Below are positions 22,497-34,977 of a DNA stretch of 64,000 nt, one piece after another. The position numbers and the translations under genes are program-made. This DNA is from Volvariella volvacea V23 (Eukaryota > Basidiomycota > Agaricomycetes > Agaricales > Pluteaceae): contig KB722760.1 in assembly GCA_000349905.1 (NCBI GenBank), positions 186,001-250,000 of the forward strand. Direction: 5' to 3'. The first letter of the stretch is position 1. The number at the start of each line of letters is the position of its first letter. The notes under the pieces are model-generated. The model worked only from the letters and a program-made list of their open reading frames with translations, was not told the DNA's origin and did not search any database.

Positions 22497-25010
22497 CCAG
22501 CGATCGCGATGGATGTTTCGAGCACTTTCTTGGACTTATCCGTTCCCCCACCGCTGTCTGGCAATCAACTCACACTGCGGACCATTCCCATCCTCGCTGC
22601 CAGACTCTGGCAGTCGACGGACGTGGGCGGGCTGGAGAACAGAACCACGCGCAGGCACAGAACGCTCGTGCGCGTGGGTCGTGGCTGTTCCGTGCCAGCC
22701 AAGCTCCCACAGCGATCACCAGCACGGCGTTCGCTGCAGATTCCTGAGCGAGCTTCTTGCAATGCACACGACTTTATTTCCTAGCGATCCTTCTTTCAAT
22801 CGCACCCCGCCCGGCACCCATCGACCAGGGGCTGGACCGCTGCCTAGGCAAATCTCCATCCATCCACCTCGACATCCGATCCTCCCCTCATTCCAATTCC
22901 GATTCCACCCACTCTCGCGCATCTCCCCAGTGGTCTTCCCCAGCTCCTTTGAGTGCCCCGTCTTCCTGCTTATCGCAATCGCCATCAAGCCATTCAGTCC
23001 TGTTGTCATCTGAGCGCCCAGCAGCTGGCGAAGCTGTATCTACAACGCCGCCAACCGTCAGCCCTTCCTCTAGATTTCCTGCATTCCCCGGTCCTGCTAA
23101 GCCTCCATCTAGGCTCGGAACCTCATATAGCTTCGGAATGTTCTCATCACCACGGCTGAGCTTCCCTTGACCTAGTAGGGTATTGTTGTCTCCTACTTCA
23201 CCGTGACGGTACCTACGGAAACGGGCGAGAGCTTATTTTTCTGCATGGCCTGTACGTACACTGTGCTACTGCTGCTATCGTCTCTGGATCCGTGCCTCCG
23301 TGTATCTCGTATAATATCCTCCTCCCATTACATCCGTCATTGTCTGCCATGCAAGGCACTTGATGCCTCCTCCGCTGTGACGTAACTCGCTGTCTGTCCT
23401 CGCAGGTAGGTGGTAAGCGGCGAGAGCCACGAGCGTCCCGTGGCGCGATAGGATGCTACACCCTTAAAGCTTGATACGTCTGGAAATATTCATTCGTTGC
23501 TCTGGCCTCGGTATCACCGCCCACCAGACCTACAAGCCACGGCACATGACAAGCACAAACATATACCCCTACTTTGCACTACCGTTAGCAGGACAGCCCA
23601 ACAGGGAACACCATCATAGCAGAAAATATCAACCACCCCATCAATCAATCTAACTATTTCTCGCAAACTCATCTCACAGATCTTGTCCGAAACCGCACTT
23701 ATCTCTTCCCGCGAGGGAGCCATAAAAGACTTATACATAGAGCCTTCCAAAAACACCACACATATCATCACGAGCCGCGCATCACCAATTCATTCCCCTG
23801 GTGTCCCATGACCCGATATCCACTCTACGGACCTTAAAGAGGGAAGTGCCCGACCGAGCTTGAATGCACTCCCGTGGCCATGGGCCCTTCGCAGTTCCCT
23901 TCTCACGCAAACGTTCCTTCATGATCAGGTCGAATTCGATAGCGGTTCCCTTATATCCCTATCCACTCCTGGCAACTTGGTCCCTGATCCCTTGCGCATG
24001 CGCATCATCTGCCCCATGGCCATTGCCTAGAAGCTCGAGCTATCAAAACCCCACCCAACGACCCCTAAGCACCCTCTCTCTGTCCTGCGAAGCGACAGCA
24101 CCGACCGTGGACCGTGCCCATCAGCCATCAGTTTCTTTTACCTTCCTTTCTCCCAAGGCTGTCAGCATCTGGCTAAGGCTTGGATATGTACCCCAAATCT
24201 TATTGCCGCCGTCGCTCCCCTCCCGTCTTTCGTCCCCCCTTTCGATAGCTGTGTTCCCCGCGCATAGTGTGCTGCGACGACGTGCTAGGGTATCTTATCT
24301 GCTATGATTCAGGCCATACGCCATGTCCTCCCTTGGTATGCCCATGCGCCCCACCGACTCGAGTTTTGAATTGGATTTGTGTGCGACTGTGTGTGGCTGG
24401 CGGTTGATGCCAACAGTGAAGATGTCCCCTGTTTTTTTTTCTCCCTCCCCCCAATCCCATTTCCTCATTCCTATCCCTGCGTCGAAATACTGTACTGTAG
24501 CGGTACATGTCATATATGCGTTTCATATATCAAATCTCCCCACATAAAGACAGACGGCGTATATTCTATGAATACATTGCATAACCGTCTCCCTCTGGCA
24601 AAGTAGCACGCAGCTGGGTTCCCGAACAATCAAACAGTAGTCGTGGCCTATGGCCATCATGATCATATGCAACGATCCTCTTCCTCCCCATTACTGATCA
24701 TGTCTATCATCTGCTTGAAAATTTTCTCAATTCACTCCCGGGCCCACTTGGAATAACAATAACAGCTGATCGCTACCGAAGCTACCGAGGGAGCTAAGCT
24801 TGGAGCCCCAAGTACCGAGGGGCTCAGCCTCAGCCGGCCTGAGAGGCTCTAGTGCCATGCTAGACCCTTTCTCTCCTCCACCTATCCCACTAATCATTCG
24901 TCCCTTAGCCGACACCCGCGATCTTCCAGACCCGACGTGTCACGATATGTCATCCACTGCATTGCCTGCAGCGCTTGTAGAATGTACGCGCGCTCTCCCG
25001 GGTTCTGTAT

Positions 25011-25070
25011 AGGCTCCTTATCCACCTTCAGTTACAGTACAGGCTCCTTATCCACCTTCAGTTACAGTAC
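25011..25070. repeat. 30-bp perfect tandem duplication
   Basis: Two identical head-to-tail copies (25011-25040 and 25041-25070), each beginning AGGCTCCTTATCC and ending GTTACAGTAC. No difference between copies, so the duplication is recent or a polymerase-slippage product. Confidence 0.95.
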
Positions 25071-25236
25071 ATATTTAGACTTATCCACGGACCATGTCAT
25101 GCCATGTCCACCTCCGACTTGGGGCACCATATCCGTGCCTTTGAATAAAGTCTTACCCTATACGGGACCCACCCGATTTCTAGAAATCGCCCGACCAATA
25201 CCAGTACCGATCCGATCCTGCAAATTTGCAATTGGA

Positions 25237-25256
25237 ATATGTATACGTATACATAT
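25237..25256. repeat. 20-bp perfect palindrome
   Basis: ATATGTATACGTATACATAT reads the same on both strands, with the centre between 25246 and 25247. It has no spacer. No role can be assigned from the sequence. Confidence 0.9.
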
Positions 25257-27916
25257 ATGAATCACGACACAGCACCGAAATCTCAAATCTCAATAGCGCC
25301 TAGCTCTCTCACATGTAATCTGGCACGCGCTCCCAAGCCCAAGTTCCCAGCCCGCGATCAAAAGGCTAGCTCAGCCTCGTATTCAATAAGTCAATAGAGT
25401 AGGCATTGAACGCGGCACACCGAAGATGGAAGATCTCCGCACTCGATCGCACAGAGATGTGAATCAACATGACGCTGAATTGAGTCGACGCGATCTCGTG
25501 GCTCGCGTGCCCTATCTTGCGTATCTTGTGACCTTTTGGCGCGCCCCCCGCCGACTCCACTCCGAGTCCACGATCCACCGCAGTAGGTGCAGAACGACAG
25601 TGCCAGTGGCCACCACCTCGTGTTGATCGCAGGTCTAGGGGCGTCCCTACTCGATCATCCGGCTTCGGCCACGGTATCTATATGTCCATTGCGAGATGCT
25701 TCCAAGTCTTCTGGTCCATTGGAGTTACAGTATCCCAGCAGCGTACACCGACCGACTGTAGGTAGTATTTAAAGCCGTGCGTCAACGAACAACACCGCGG
25801 ATGATAAAGATCTGGCACCTGGCTCGAGGTCCGTGCGCAGGAACTTTCCTACATAGCCCTGGGGAAGCGCATTGATCCCCCACTGGCATGACGTCATCTC
25901 ACCTCATCCCATCGCAACTCCATCTTCCTGTAGGCCTTCCTCTCCACCCTGTCCACGGGGACCAACTCTGGAAGTAAATCGCTCCTTCCATGCATTATGG
26001 ATGGTTAGCGCCATACCGGGTAAGAAGCTGACGGCCCTTGTTGTTGCTGTTGTCCTGGTGGTGGTACTAAAAGTAGATGTGGGGGAAATATATTTAAATT
26101 CGATCGAAATGATGATGAAAGTGAGAGAAAATTAAAAAGCTTCCGTTGGCGCGAGAATGCTGAATATTACAACAATATTATTAATGTGCCTTGAGAGATG
26201 CCGGGCCGAGTATCCGAGACCCGCGATTTGATAGCTAATTGCCAACGCGCTTTACGGGTCACTTGTATTGAAATATTAATGAATAGAGAAACATGGGGTA
26301 ATGGATGCGGGGGCGGTGCATTGTGGAGAAGCGGGAACACTTCGCGGGATGCGAAATAACGTAGCGGCGGAGTGTGGAGTGGTATGATAGCGCGTTGATC
26401 TTTATCGAGCTGAGGGGGTATAGTCCAGTCTTGTGTGCTTGTGTACTACGGTCCAATTGATTGGAACGGACAAGGACAAGATCTCTGACGGGTGGTGCGG
26501 GATGATTTCGGTCGGAGTGGGCGCCAGAGGTTGTCATTGAACCTGTGATGGAGAGGAAATGGTATGACTACTGTGTCGTCATCATGGTAACTGGTGCTTC
26601 TGAACTATTCTTTGAATTCCGTTGCATAATGTACAGCACTAGCAACTATCATATCGCTGGAATAATTGGAACAATGCCAAACCTACACAACGAGTTCCAG
26701 GGAATGTGATTTCGATGTGGTTTCGGATTGCGGAGTCTACCAAATACGTGAAACGCAGAATCCCTTTCAGCAGGCACTTCTTGAGTTGCTCACCTAGCCT
26801 GGCGTCTGGTAGCCCTACTTGAGGCTTATTATTAAAATATCCTGTCGTGTTGCCATACCTTTCCATCAAGAGCACAAGAATGCTCACATGGAAGCATTGT
26901 ATCACGGACGCAGATGATGGGGGCCAAGATCCAGGCTTGAGGGTGGAGTTGAAGGTGGTGGTTTTCATTTCACTTGTCTTCGAGTAATTGTTGCAATTTC
27001 TGGACTGCGGCAGTTCAACGCCCAACGATGGTCGTGTTACCAGAATTTTGACATAATACTCTTTTACTGTTGTTTTTTTCCGTCTCTGTAATGGACTCAG
27101 ATGTACTCGTATAACAAGTTAGCAATCGGTTAGGACGAACCAGCTTCAGAGTCTCGAGTCGGGTTGATGCTATCCTGAAATGCCAAAACAGGAATCGTGC
27201 ATATCATCTGCACAGCCACCTCCACTTCTTTCCCCAGACTCGTACTGCAGCAACTTGTATTTCCATCGATTGAGTGGCTTCCTGCCAACGCCACTAGGTA
27301 TTCCAACTGCTCGTATATATGGACGGTACGTGCAATCAGCTGTTTCTCGCTCCGAGCTGTGTGGTTCATGCCAGCATCACCAAAAACCCGTGGCGCGTCA
27401 TACTAGTACGAAGAAATTGCAGGTGACACTGCTCATTCCCTGATTAAGTGGTGTCGTACGAAAGCGTAAAACTAGGGATGATACTTGTGTGCTACGAGCA
27501 AGGTATCTATGGGAAGGAAACTCCATAAAACAAAAGGGCTTTTGGAAAACTTGTGGATTGGTGAGTTGGTCACAAGTGTCCATTGAATAAACAACGGTGA
27601 TCTGGACTGGTTGATTCAAGTGTTGAATGTGCTCAGCAGCAGTGCTTCCATATGACCTATCATTGTACCTGCCATTCCTCTGTATCATGTGCCCAAAGAT
27701 GTTGCCAGAATTCGACACCAGCCAGGGTGCACGGGGAATGGACACCTGTGTGGAAATGCGAGTGAATGGGAGGTTAGGCGTACAGTCTCCGATGTCCTTT
27801 CGCTTTCGAGATCTGTCAACGCACGAGACTCTCTAGTTCCGTTGTGTTCGGTACAACGTGCGATTGATGTGTTGAATGCTGGAAAGTGCCTCTACGTTTG
27901 ACTGGAGTTCACCCCT

Positions 27917-27924
27917 TATATAAA
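27917..27924 (+). promoter_or_regulatory. TATA box of paralogue A
   Basis: TATATAAA lies 81 bp before the ATG at 28005. The other two family members also have a TATA element at a similar place. Confidence 0.6.
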
Positions 27925-28004
27925 GGCCTGAAAAAAGACATTTGTTAGCATCTCAAATATAGCAGACCTACACTCGGACTCGCAGTCACTAGCACTCAGT
28001 CACA

Positions 28005-29256
28005 ATGGTTGCTCTCCTTCCTGGTGCGCGTTCCTGTGCAGTAACATATAATCTGACAACCCGACACCTATCGCAGATAACCAGAACCGTGCCAACCGCG
28101 TCAACCAACTCGCGAGCGACATCGCTCAGCTCCAGACCCAAATTAAGGAGACCGTCGAGGATGCCAAATTGCAAGGCTCGGGAGCTGTCAGCATCCTAGA
28201 TAAGATCGCGAAATCACGCGGTTACGGAACACTCGAGGAATATATCGCATGGGCTGAGTCTCAACTCAGCGCAGAGGACAAGGAGAGGTATCAGAGCGTA
28301 AAGAAGGAACTCGACAACCAAGATGAGGCGCTGGATCTTGGAGTGAAAGTCGCCATAGGAATTGCTGGTATTGGATTCGTCACAGGATTATCCGGTAGGA
28401 CATATCTAGGATATCATCTTAGCGTTTACTGATACAGTGAAGCCACTACGATTGGCTTGATCTTCCAACGAGGATTGATCACTGTCACACTCCAAGCTGC
28501 TGCAGTCGGTCTTGTAAGGATCATCACTGGTGTGCTACCATACGACTCTTACTTTACCTCATCACATTAAAAAATGTGCGGTTAGGGAATGTCTCCGAAG
28601 GAGTCGGGTTGATGCAAGCTGCAGGAAGGATATTGAACTCTGTACTCAAAGGAGAGGCACTTGCTGACAAGGTCGCCACCGTACTCAAGGTGCTGAAAGT
28701 TGCCGGCGAAGTTCTCTCTGCTCTGGGTATTGCATTCGACGCAATTGCATTGATCTACGAGGCGATCGGCGGTGCGAAGCAAGGCGATGACTTTGTACAG
28801 TAGGTGGTTTCTCGACAATATTATATCTTACGTCTTTGAACACCTTGGAAAGGGCAATCAAGGATTTGTGCGTTCGCCGATTTACCACGAAGAAGATCCA
28901 ACGATATGCTCTGATCACTCTCCAAAACGATAGTGATGCAGCGGCGATTGCGGATTATTATGTTACTGTGCAGGAACTTGTTGATGCAGGTGATATGCCG
29001 CAACAGAGAGCGAATGAAAAAGTTCAAGCCAAGCTGAATGATCTCGCACCAAAGATAACCGGTGTAAGTCGGGAATAGTCTGCCTCTAAAATAAGATCTG
29101 AATATTTGGTAGGCTATTGATGCAATTGACGACCAATCGGTCTGGAATGCACTTGACGAACAAGACAAGAGCTCCAATATTGCATGGAGGAACGAGGATC
29201 CTAGCTTGGAAGAGATGCTGGCTATCATTGATTCAAAACTGGACAAAAGTGAATGA
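28005..29256 (+). CDS. Helical hydrophobic-core protein, family member A (unrecognised; possibly pore-forming-like)
   Basis: Six exons joined by eye: 28005-28023, 28077-28394, 28443-28529, 28586-28799, 28853-29063 and 29113-29256, 993 nt in all, giving about 330 residues in one open frame. The first exon is only 19 nt. Residues 7-100 are a charged helix-rich region (DNQNRANRVNQLASDI; WAESQLSAEDKERY). Next comes a hydrophobic region of about 110 residues in three pieces (VAIGIAGIGFVTGL; then near AAAVGLVRIIT; then VAGEVLSALGIAFDAIALIY). A charged helical part with AIKDLCVRRFTTKKIQ follows, and the end carries SNIAWRNEDPSLEEM. There is no signal peptide. Gene B is a close and gene C a distant paralogue. 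The layout of long helices around a hydrophobic hairpin recalls alpha-helical pore-forming proteins; that comparison is inference only. Confidence 0.85.
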
Positions 29257-30373
29257 GAGACTTGAGTCGTTAAGTTTGGGATCTGTAGTCTACGGTTTTA
29301 TATCTTCACGGATTCTGTTATAAATTTCTTGGTCTGGAAAGTAGAGGGATGGAGGAACAAGAGTTGCAGAAAAGGGACGCCCTTCGAGTTATCTGTGTAG
29401 GTAGAAGACGAGGGAAATGGCATAAGTACGTTCCCAAGGAGTCAGGACATGGATGTAGATGCCTAATGTCTTTGAAGGGCGCTGGCGATAAATCCTCAGG
29501 CCTCAAGGTTCAGATATAAGTGTTCTATGATCATGAGTTCCGTAGAGAAGTAATGGTGGGTTCAGGTCAGATCAGGTCACTGCAATGGAGTCCTGCCAGT
29601 GGGCAATTCGGTAACGGAGCAGACCTGGGATCGCGTACTACATGTACACTAAAGGGTTCAATAAGGGTCGCAAAATATGATCAGCACAACTTGGGAGAAA
29701 TACATAAAGTACCAGACAGATTCCATTCACCTGCGTGCTGGCCAGGGGAGTGGTACAAGAACATCAAGGACCCTAAGGGTACCCCCCACCTTCAGCCGTG
29801 GTTCCACTCGATGTAGCAATAGAAGCTCGTCCGGGACAACCCCTCTAGGTGAGCCATGGCTGCGGTGAATAGCTGTTATGGTTTCCATGGCCTTAACTAC
29901 CGCCACCGCCGCCGCCACTATCTCGGGTAGCCCTCCTCAGTAGTCGTTTAAACGCATTAGAGAAAAAAATGCCGCTGTCAACAGACCGTCGCTCAGGGAA
30001 CAAAAAATGAGCACGGTGAGTCGCCGAAGGCACGTGTAGAAAGGGAGGATTACTTTGGGTAAGTGCCCCTCTGGAGCTTAGGCATCATGATTCTTCTCTC
30101 ACGCCCGCTGTATAGGTTGGTGAGCTGTTTTGTTTTAGGCAAGGCAATCAGGTGCCTATATCGGCGTAGTGTAGACACTAGTGAACCTTCTGTTGGTGAA
30201 GGGGTGGAGCTCGCTGGGATTTCCCGCACAAGTACCCATGCTCGGACATCGTTATAGCAATCGAAACAAACCAATGCGGCAATTTTATTTTACAATACAG
30301 GCCTATACAAAAACCAATTAAGTCAGTCCACTAGGTTGGATCTCCTCGTCCGGAATTAATCGTCCCACCTTCA
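29257..30373. other. Intergenic, no gene seen
   Basis: No supported gene. A plus-strand frame at 29520-29816 is short and matches nothing known to me. The region separates the convergent genes A and the F-box gene. Confidence 0.45.
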
Positions 30374-33039
30374 TTAATAATCCCAGTTCAGCGGCGTTTT
30401 GCAGACATAATCCTCATCCAATAATTGCTTCACATTATGCCTACATGTCAACATGTCTTAAAACCGACTACAGGGGGCAAACGGGGTGAAAGACGTACTT
30501 CGCTAATAGATGTGATCTAAGCCCCATGATAGTCAATAGCTTGCTAGGTCCGTCTGTCCGCTTGGGGCAGTGCCTACAGATGTAGTTTTTCATCTCCCTG
30601 AACTTCTTTGCGCGTTCGCCTTGTCGCATCAATTGTGCAGTCAATCCACCTTCATACGGGACGGGATTAACTTTGACCGTATCCTCCTCGTCGTATAGAG
30701 TAAATTTCATATCATCATGCCTCTGACAATGCGACAGCTGAACAGACAAGCTCTAAGCATCCATAAGAGCGCGGGCAGTGGGAAGGGCCACTCACCACGC
30801 TACTCGGTTTTATCACCAAGGGTGGGTCGCAAGATCTACAAATCACACTTGTTGAACACTTGGAGAAAGCTGGTCGAGAGTCAGAAGCTTCTGGGTCGAT
30901 TCCGAGCAGCTCCAACAATCGTCCCATTATGATTACAGCCTTTAAGCGATGACAGTAGGTGTCAACAATGGTTTGCAGTTCCAGCAAGACCTGACTATAC
31001 CTTATCATACTTGACGAAGTTTGAGACCTTCCATTCATGATACTTGGAATGACTTGTTGACTTGGTTGAGAGGCATTCATGCATGCAAGCTCCTTTGAAA
31101 TCTAGCACCTTGTCTTCACGAACCCATCCCTTATCGTTTGTGGTACAAAGGGTACAAATAAACCACGCTGTCAACCTTTGAGAAGGGGGTAATCTGGATA
31201 TACTAGGCGATTTCCAGTCCTTATAACCTAAAATCTCGTTAAAGTCCTCTTGAGCTTGCGCACGCCACTGTTCAAGTTCTTTTTGAACCAAGGAGCGCGT
31301 AGTGGCGTTCTTCGTCAAAGCCTTCTCGATTGTGTCAGCTGCACCGCCTCTAGGTTTCGGTCCATTACTCAGTGTGATTTGTAGTTGCTTGATGATTGGC
31401 AAATTACGGAACGTCGACAGTGCAGGGAGTATTTGATTGGGCGAGCTGTTCAACGTAATATCGCCATAAAGGATCTTCACTTGTTTCCGAGTTTCATCGT
31501 GCATTTGCTCGTAATCGCGGCGCTTTCGGTTATCCGATATGGTCACTAGTTCCGCCTCAGTGACAGCGAGCCTTGTAATCAAATCTACAGCGTATCCAGA
31601 ATCAATATGATGGAAGAATGACCGCCAGAGCCCAAAAGGGACAACTTACCAAGGCTGGTGACTTTGATCAAATCATCTGAGAAGGCCTTGTGTAGCGCCT
31701 TGTACGTAGGAGTATTCATCAAGTCCCAAAATTCATACCCTTTTTTTATAGCTAAGGCCTTGGCACTGGCCACAAGTCAATGGTAATAATCTTTTTCCGA
31801 TGAGACATGCACTTACAAGTCTTCATTCTCCTTTATCACCTTCTCGCGGGCTACTAGCCGATCATTTCTCCATTTTACAAGCTTGAAACAGAACTACACA
31901 CGCAAGATGAGAGAAGGAACTTGTGGATGCGTTTCACTCACTTCTGTCCAATCTTTCATAGGTTGGATGCGTGGTTCGTGGGACTGTTGCGACAGTAGAA
32001 ACATGGTTAGTTTATAACTTGTATGAGGAAAAAATTCTCCTACAGTCGTGAAGGCTTCGAGTTCATCGTTATGAATCGATACCTTGTATTCATCGTTGAT
32101 ACGCTCCCAGTCACACCTTCGGCATATACTTTGTGTCTCGTCTGTTATGGGATCATTAGGGTTGGGATCAGCCTTCAGGCGATTGCTTACCTCTCATTAC
32201 TTCCGAATTGAGCCGCCACCCATTGAAGACTTCATGTTCTTATTAGTGTTACATATCCAGATTGATCAAAGTTGCGGGGCTTACGAAGGCATGAAGGAGA
32301 CTCTAGTTTCGGAACATATTGAAGGAGGTGTTCGTTTTCGGAAGAGTGATTGATCTTGACAAGTATACTTTGTAACCCCATTTGTCGAATAGCGATCCAG
32401 CACTTCTCCTAGTAGCGACTTTAGACACGTAAAAGCGAATGTGCAAGAAACACCGAACACACATCCTTGCACAATCGCAGTCTCAGTGAAAATGATGTAT
32501 ACATATCATTCGACTGCCTCTTGCATATCTACACAAAGCGGCAGCAATAGATCGAAGCATTTAACGTGGAAACTGCGACCCAACCACAATCAACTTACCT
32601 CACAAATCCCTCCATCAAACACGAAAGCCGCATATGAACTTTCCGTAAACCGTCTATCAGGGTCAGGAAGAGCTCGCGGTCGACAAGATTGCTTAACGCT
32701 CCTCCATATGAATACAGCAGAAGTCCCCAGCAGCGTCTTACAAAAGTATCGACACGTCCTCGCGACGGCCAATACGTCCTTGGGTGACTCCGTAAGCTCC
32801 AGCACTTCTGCAAGGAGTTCCAAAGGCAAGCTCATCAAGGGCGAGCCAGACTGCCAGGAATCGTCTGCAGACTTCTGCTCAGCAGCTGCGATCGCTTTGT
32901 CTCTCCTCCTTCGTCTTTTCTTTCGGGGATGCTGATCCCTAGACGTGTCATTCTCCTCAACTGGATTTTCAGCTCGTTTTCGGGCGGAAGTTGTGCGGTC
33001 GCTGTTTGCTTGGGACCTCTTTGATGCAAGGTCTGTCAT
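30374..33039 (-). CDS. F-box protein with Cys-rich segments
   Basis: Probable substrate receptor of an SCF ubiquitin ligase. Exon 1 (33039 to about 32590) encodes a basic, nuclear-signal-like N-terminus (PRKKRRRRRDKAI) and an F-box starting SLPLELLAEVLELTESPKDV and continuing to VFIWRSVKQS. The chain then passes through a Cys-rich motif split by an intron (GGICE, then ICKRQSNDMYTSFSLRLRLC), which is a form seen after the F-box in many agaric paralogues. Later exons give a helical region (ISDNRKRRDYEQMHDE), SQRLTAWFICTLC, and a C-terminal block with CRHCPKRTDGPSKLL, ending NWDY at the stop at 30374. At least seven exons; those near 31800-32250 are uncertain. It starts about 100 bp downstream of the SEC20 stop, both on the minus strand. 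The substrate is unknown. Confidence 0.75.
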
Positions 33040-33142
33040 AAACCGGTGCTACAATGTAGTCTTGCGCGAAGAAGGGGCTTGGGGAGAATTGACAAAAGCA
33101 CATGCATCGCAATCCAAAAGAAGAAATGTATTAGGTAATCCA

Positions 33143-34432
33143 CTACAACTCAATATGGACGGGGGTCTCAGCTGCTTCTGATGCAGGAGTGCTAGAAGGT
33201 GGAATATCCAATTCAGAAGCAGTGAGAAGAGAGTAGGGTTCTGATTCTGACTGAGTCACAGATGTTTCCGGCATCCGGCTTGCTGGATCTGTTATGACCG
33301 GGTCGTGTAGTATCGCACTGGATTTTAGCCTCGACAAAGCTGAAACTATCCTCCCAGTGCTCATCGAAGCAGCAGAAGTAATGACCACAGACACCGTTGA
33401 GAGTTCCTGACTCTCCAGCTCCGTTGCTGCTGTAGCTACACTTGCACTCAATAGCTTCTCTTCCACCTGGAGTAATTCTGCGTCTCCAGAAAGGTCGGGA
33501 ATAAACCTTGTCCACCAGAATGCAATTCGAATCCCGCGGTCGATGATCCGTTGCTTGATGATGAATAGGACAACAAGAAGGAAGAAAGTGAATGCGAAGA
33601 AGATGAGGAGTCTGTCTATCCAGTCCGACTTTTCGAGGGCAGTGATGAGTTGTTTTGAGGTATCCATCAAGTTGGTGAGCATGTCGTGTGTCGTGGACGT
33701 GGACTGGAGCATGGCAGTGGATGAATCTGTAGAAAAACTGAGTAAACTGGGCGGATGATCAAAAAGTGAGACCGCGCACCAAGCATCTGACTGTTTAACA
33801 CAGACTTCTCCAATTCGCCTTGCATTATATTGAGTGTCCGCCTCAGCGCATCCGTTATCTCCTCATTAGCCTTCATTATCTTATCGTCACTGTACGCGAA
33901 ATCAGACTCGAAACACATCTCTAGTCAATAAAACGACGCACGTCACTTTCTCGTCCTTAACAGGCTTCTCTGATACTGCAGAAGAGCGCAACAATTCTTC
34001 CCGCTGGCTTTGTTTTTTCGAGTCTATTAACCGTTTAGACTCTAATAAAGCAGCGCGATACTCCATCTTTAAACTACAGTAGAGATAACCCTTCATCGTC
34101 AGTCAACTGAGAGCCACATGCAGAATCATTTTGAATTATCAATATTCTTACCTCGTTAAGGACCTTTGCAACTCTCCGACGACCTTCCTCAATTCTGCCC
34201 TCTTATTCTCAGTCTTCTGGTCCTCAATCATGTCTTCCAACGACTCTACAGACCGAGAAAACCCGTCCATGTCTTCACGGAGTTCGGCTGCCAGTTGTTG
34301 TTGGAGAACTAATGGCCCAGAGCACTGCCGCAGACGTGATATTTGAAACTCCTTGATATCTTCTACTCGTCTTCGAACATTAGAGATGAACTCATGGGTC
34401 CGCTCGTCTAATACGGCCGGTATGGGGGGCAT
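33143..34432 (-). CDS. SEC20: SNARE protein Sec20 (BNIP1-like)
   Basis: Qb-type SNARE of the ER, needed for Golgi-to-ER retrograde vesicle fusion with Ufe1 and Use1. The N-terminal exon starts MPPIPAVLDERTHEF and is coiled-coil-rich. A middle exon has LKMEYRAALLESKRLIDSKK. The SNARE helix lies in NEEITDALRRTLNIMQGELE with LNSQMLDSSTAMLQS across an intron. It is followed by the Sec20 signature KSDWIDRLLIFFAFTFFLLV, a single membrane helix, and RIIDRGIRIAFWWTRFIP. Unusually, the protein continues for about 110 Ser/Thr-rich residues beyond the membrane segment, on the lumenal side by the usual topology. Yeast Sec20 ends in an HDEL signal; here the end is PVHIEL, which is not an obvious retention signal. 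Confidence 0.9.
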
Positions 34433-34600
34433 ACTTTAACACCTTGAGGGCAAGAACAGTGGACACGAGAATGACGGTCGAGAGCCAGATCACGACCACG
34501 TCTTGCCTCAGGAACACATGACCTCCGCGTGCGGTGGCTGTGCATAACCAGAATGGGAAATCAATATATCAACATCAACACATTGCAGTGACTCTGCATA

Positions 34601-34672
34601 TCGGATATGGTGTAACGGCTAACATTATCGCCTTTCACGCGATAGCTCGGGGTTCGATTCCCCGTATCCGAG
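34601..34672 (+). tRNA. tRNA-Glu (anticodon TTC), no intron
   Basis: Acceptor TCGGATA pairs with TATCCGA; anticodon stem ATCGC/GCGAT encloses loop CTTTCAC with anticodon TTC; T arm CGGGG-TTCGATT-CCCCG is intact; discriminator base G. CCA is not encoded. It sits about 170 bp upstream of SEC20, on the opposite strand. Confidence 0.95.
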
Positions 34673-34674
34673 TA

Positions 34675-34680
34675 TTTTTT
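34675..34680 (+). terminator. Pol III T6 terminator of tRNA-Glu
   Basis: Six T residues begin three bases after the tRNA-Glu 3' end. Confidence 0.8.
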
Positions 34681-34977
34681 CTTCGCGACTTGACCCAACA
34701 AACCACAGTGGAACCATACGGGCGAGTTATCAACCATGCTGCTCTGCCAGCCACCAACGCCACCGCATCAGAGCACCGAGTCCCAAAGTCCGTTATACAC
34801 TCGGTAGAACCTCTTCACTCAATTGTTTTAGATGCTTAGCTTCCAATTGACATATATTCCTTCGACCTTATTCACAAGTACTCAATAGAACCAATAACTG
34901 TAATGCTACAGAGCCACAATTCACTTATAAGCTCATTCATTCATCTCACCGCCGAGGCCTCCACGTTCTAACTCTTT

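Larger units (their letters stand above)
22287..27916. other. Long gene-poor stretch, partly pyrimidine-rich
   Basis: About 5.6 kb without a supported gene. The part from 22300 to about 24300 is strongly C/T-rich on the plus strand, which produces long but meaningless Ser/Pro frames; it is upstream of the divergent gene at 22286 and may hold its promoter and leader. Frames at 26639-27025 and 27398-27745 (minus) open only with TTG or GTG. A 30-bp tandem duplication, a 20-bp palindrome and an AAAT microsatellite are listed separately. Confidence 0.45.

Noticed and set aside
22513..23170. Plus-strand Ser/Pro-rich frames of 137-166 codons
   Set aside because: The sequence is simply C/T-rich on this strand, which yields Ser, Pro and Leu codons in every phase; no conserved motif.
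26639..27745. Two minus frames of 115-128 codons that might make a spliced gene
   Set aside because: Both open with TTG or GTG, not ATG, and the splice sites needed to join them are poor.
29257..30373. Possible transposon between gene A and the F-box gene
   Set aside because: No terminal inverted repeats, target-site duplication or transposase-like frame was found.
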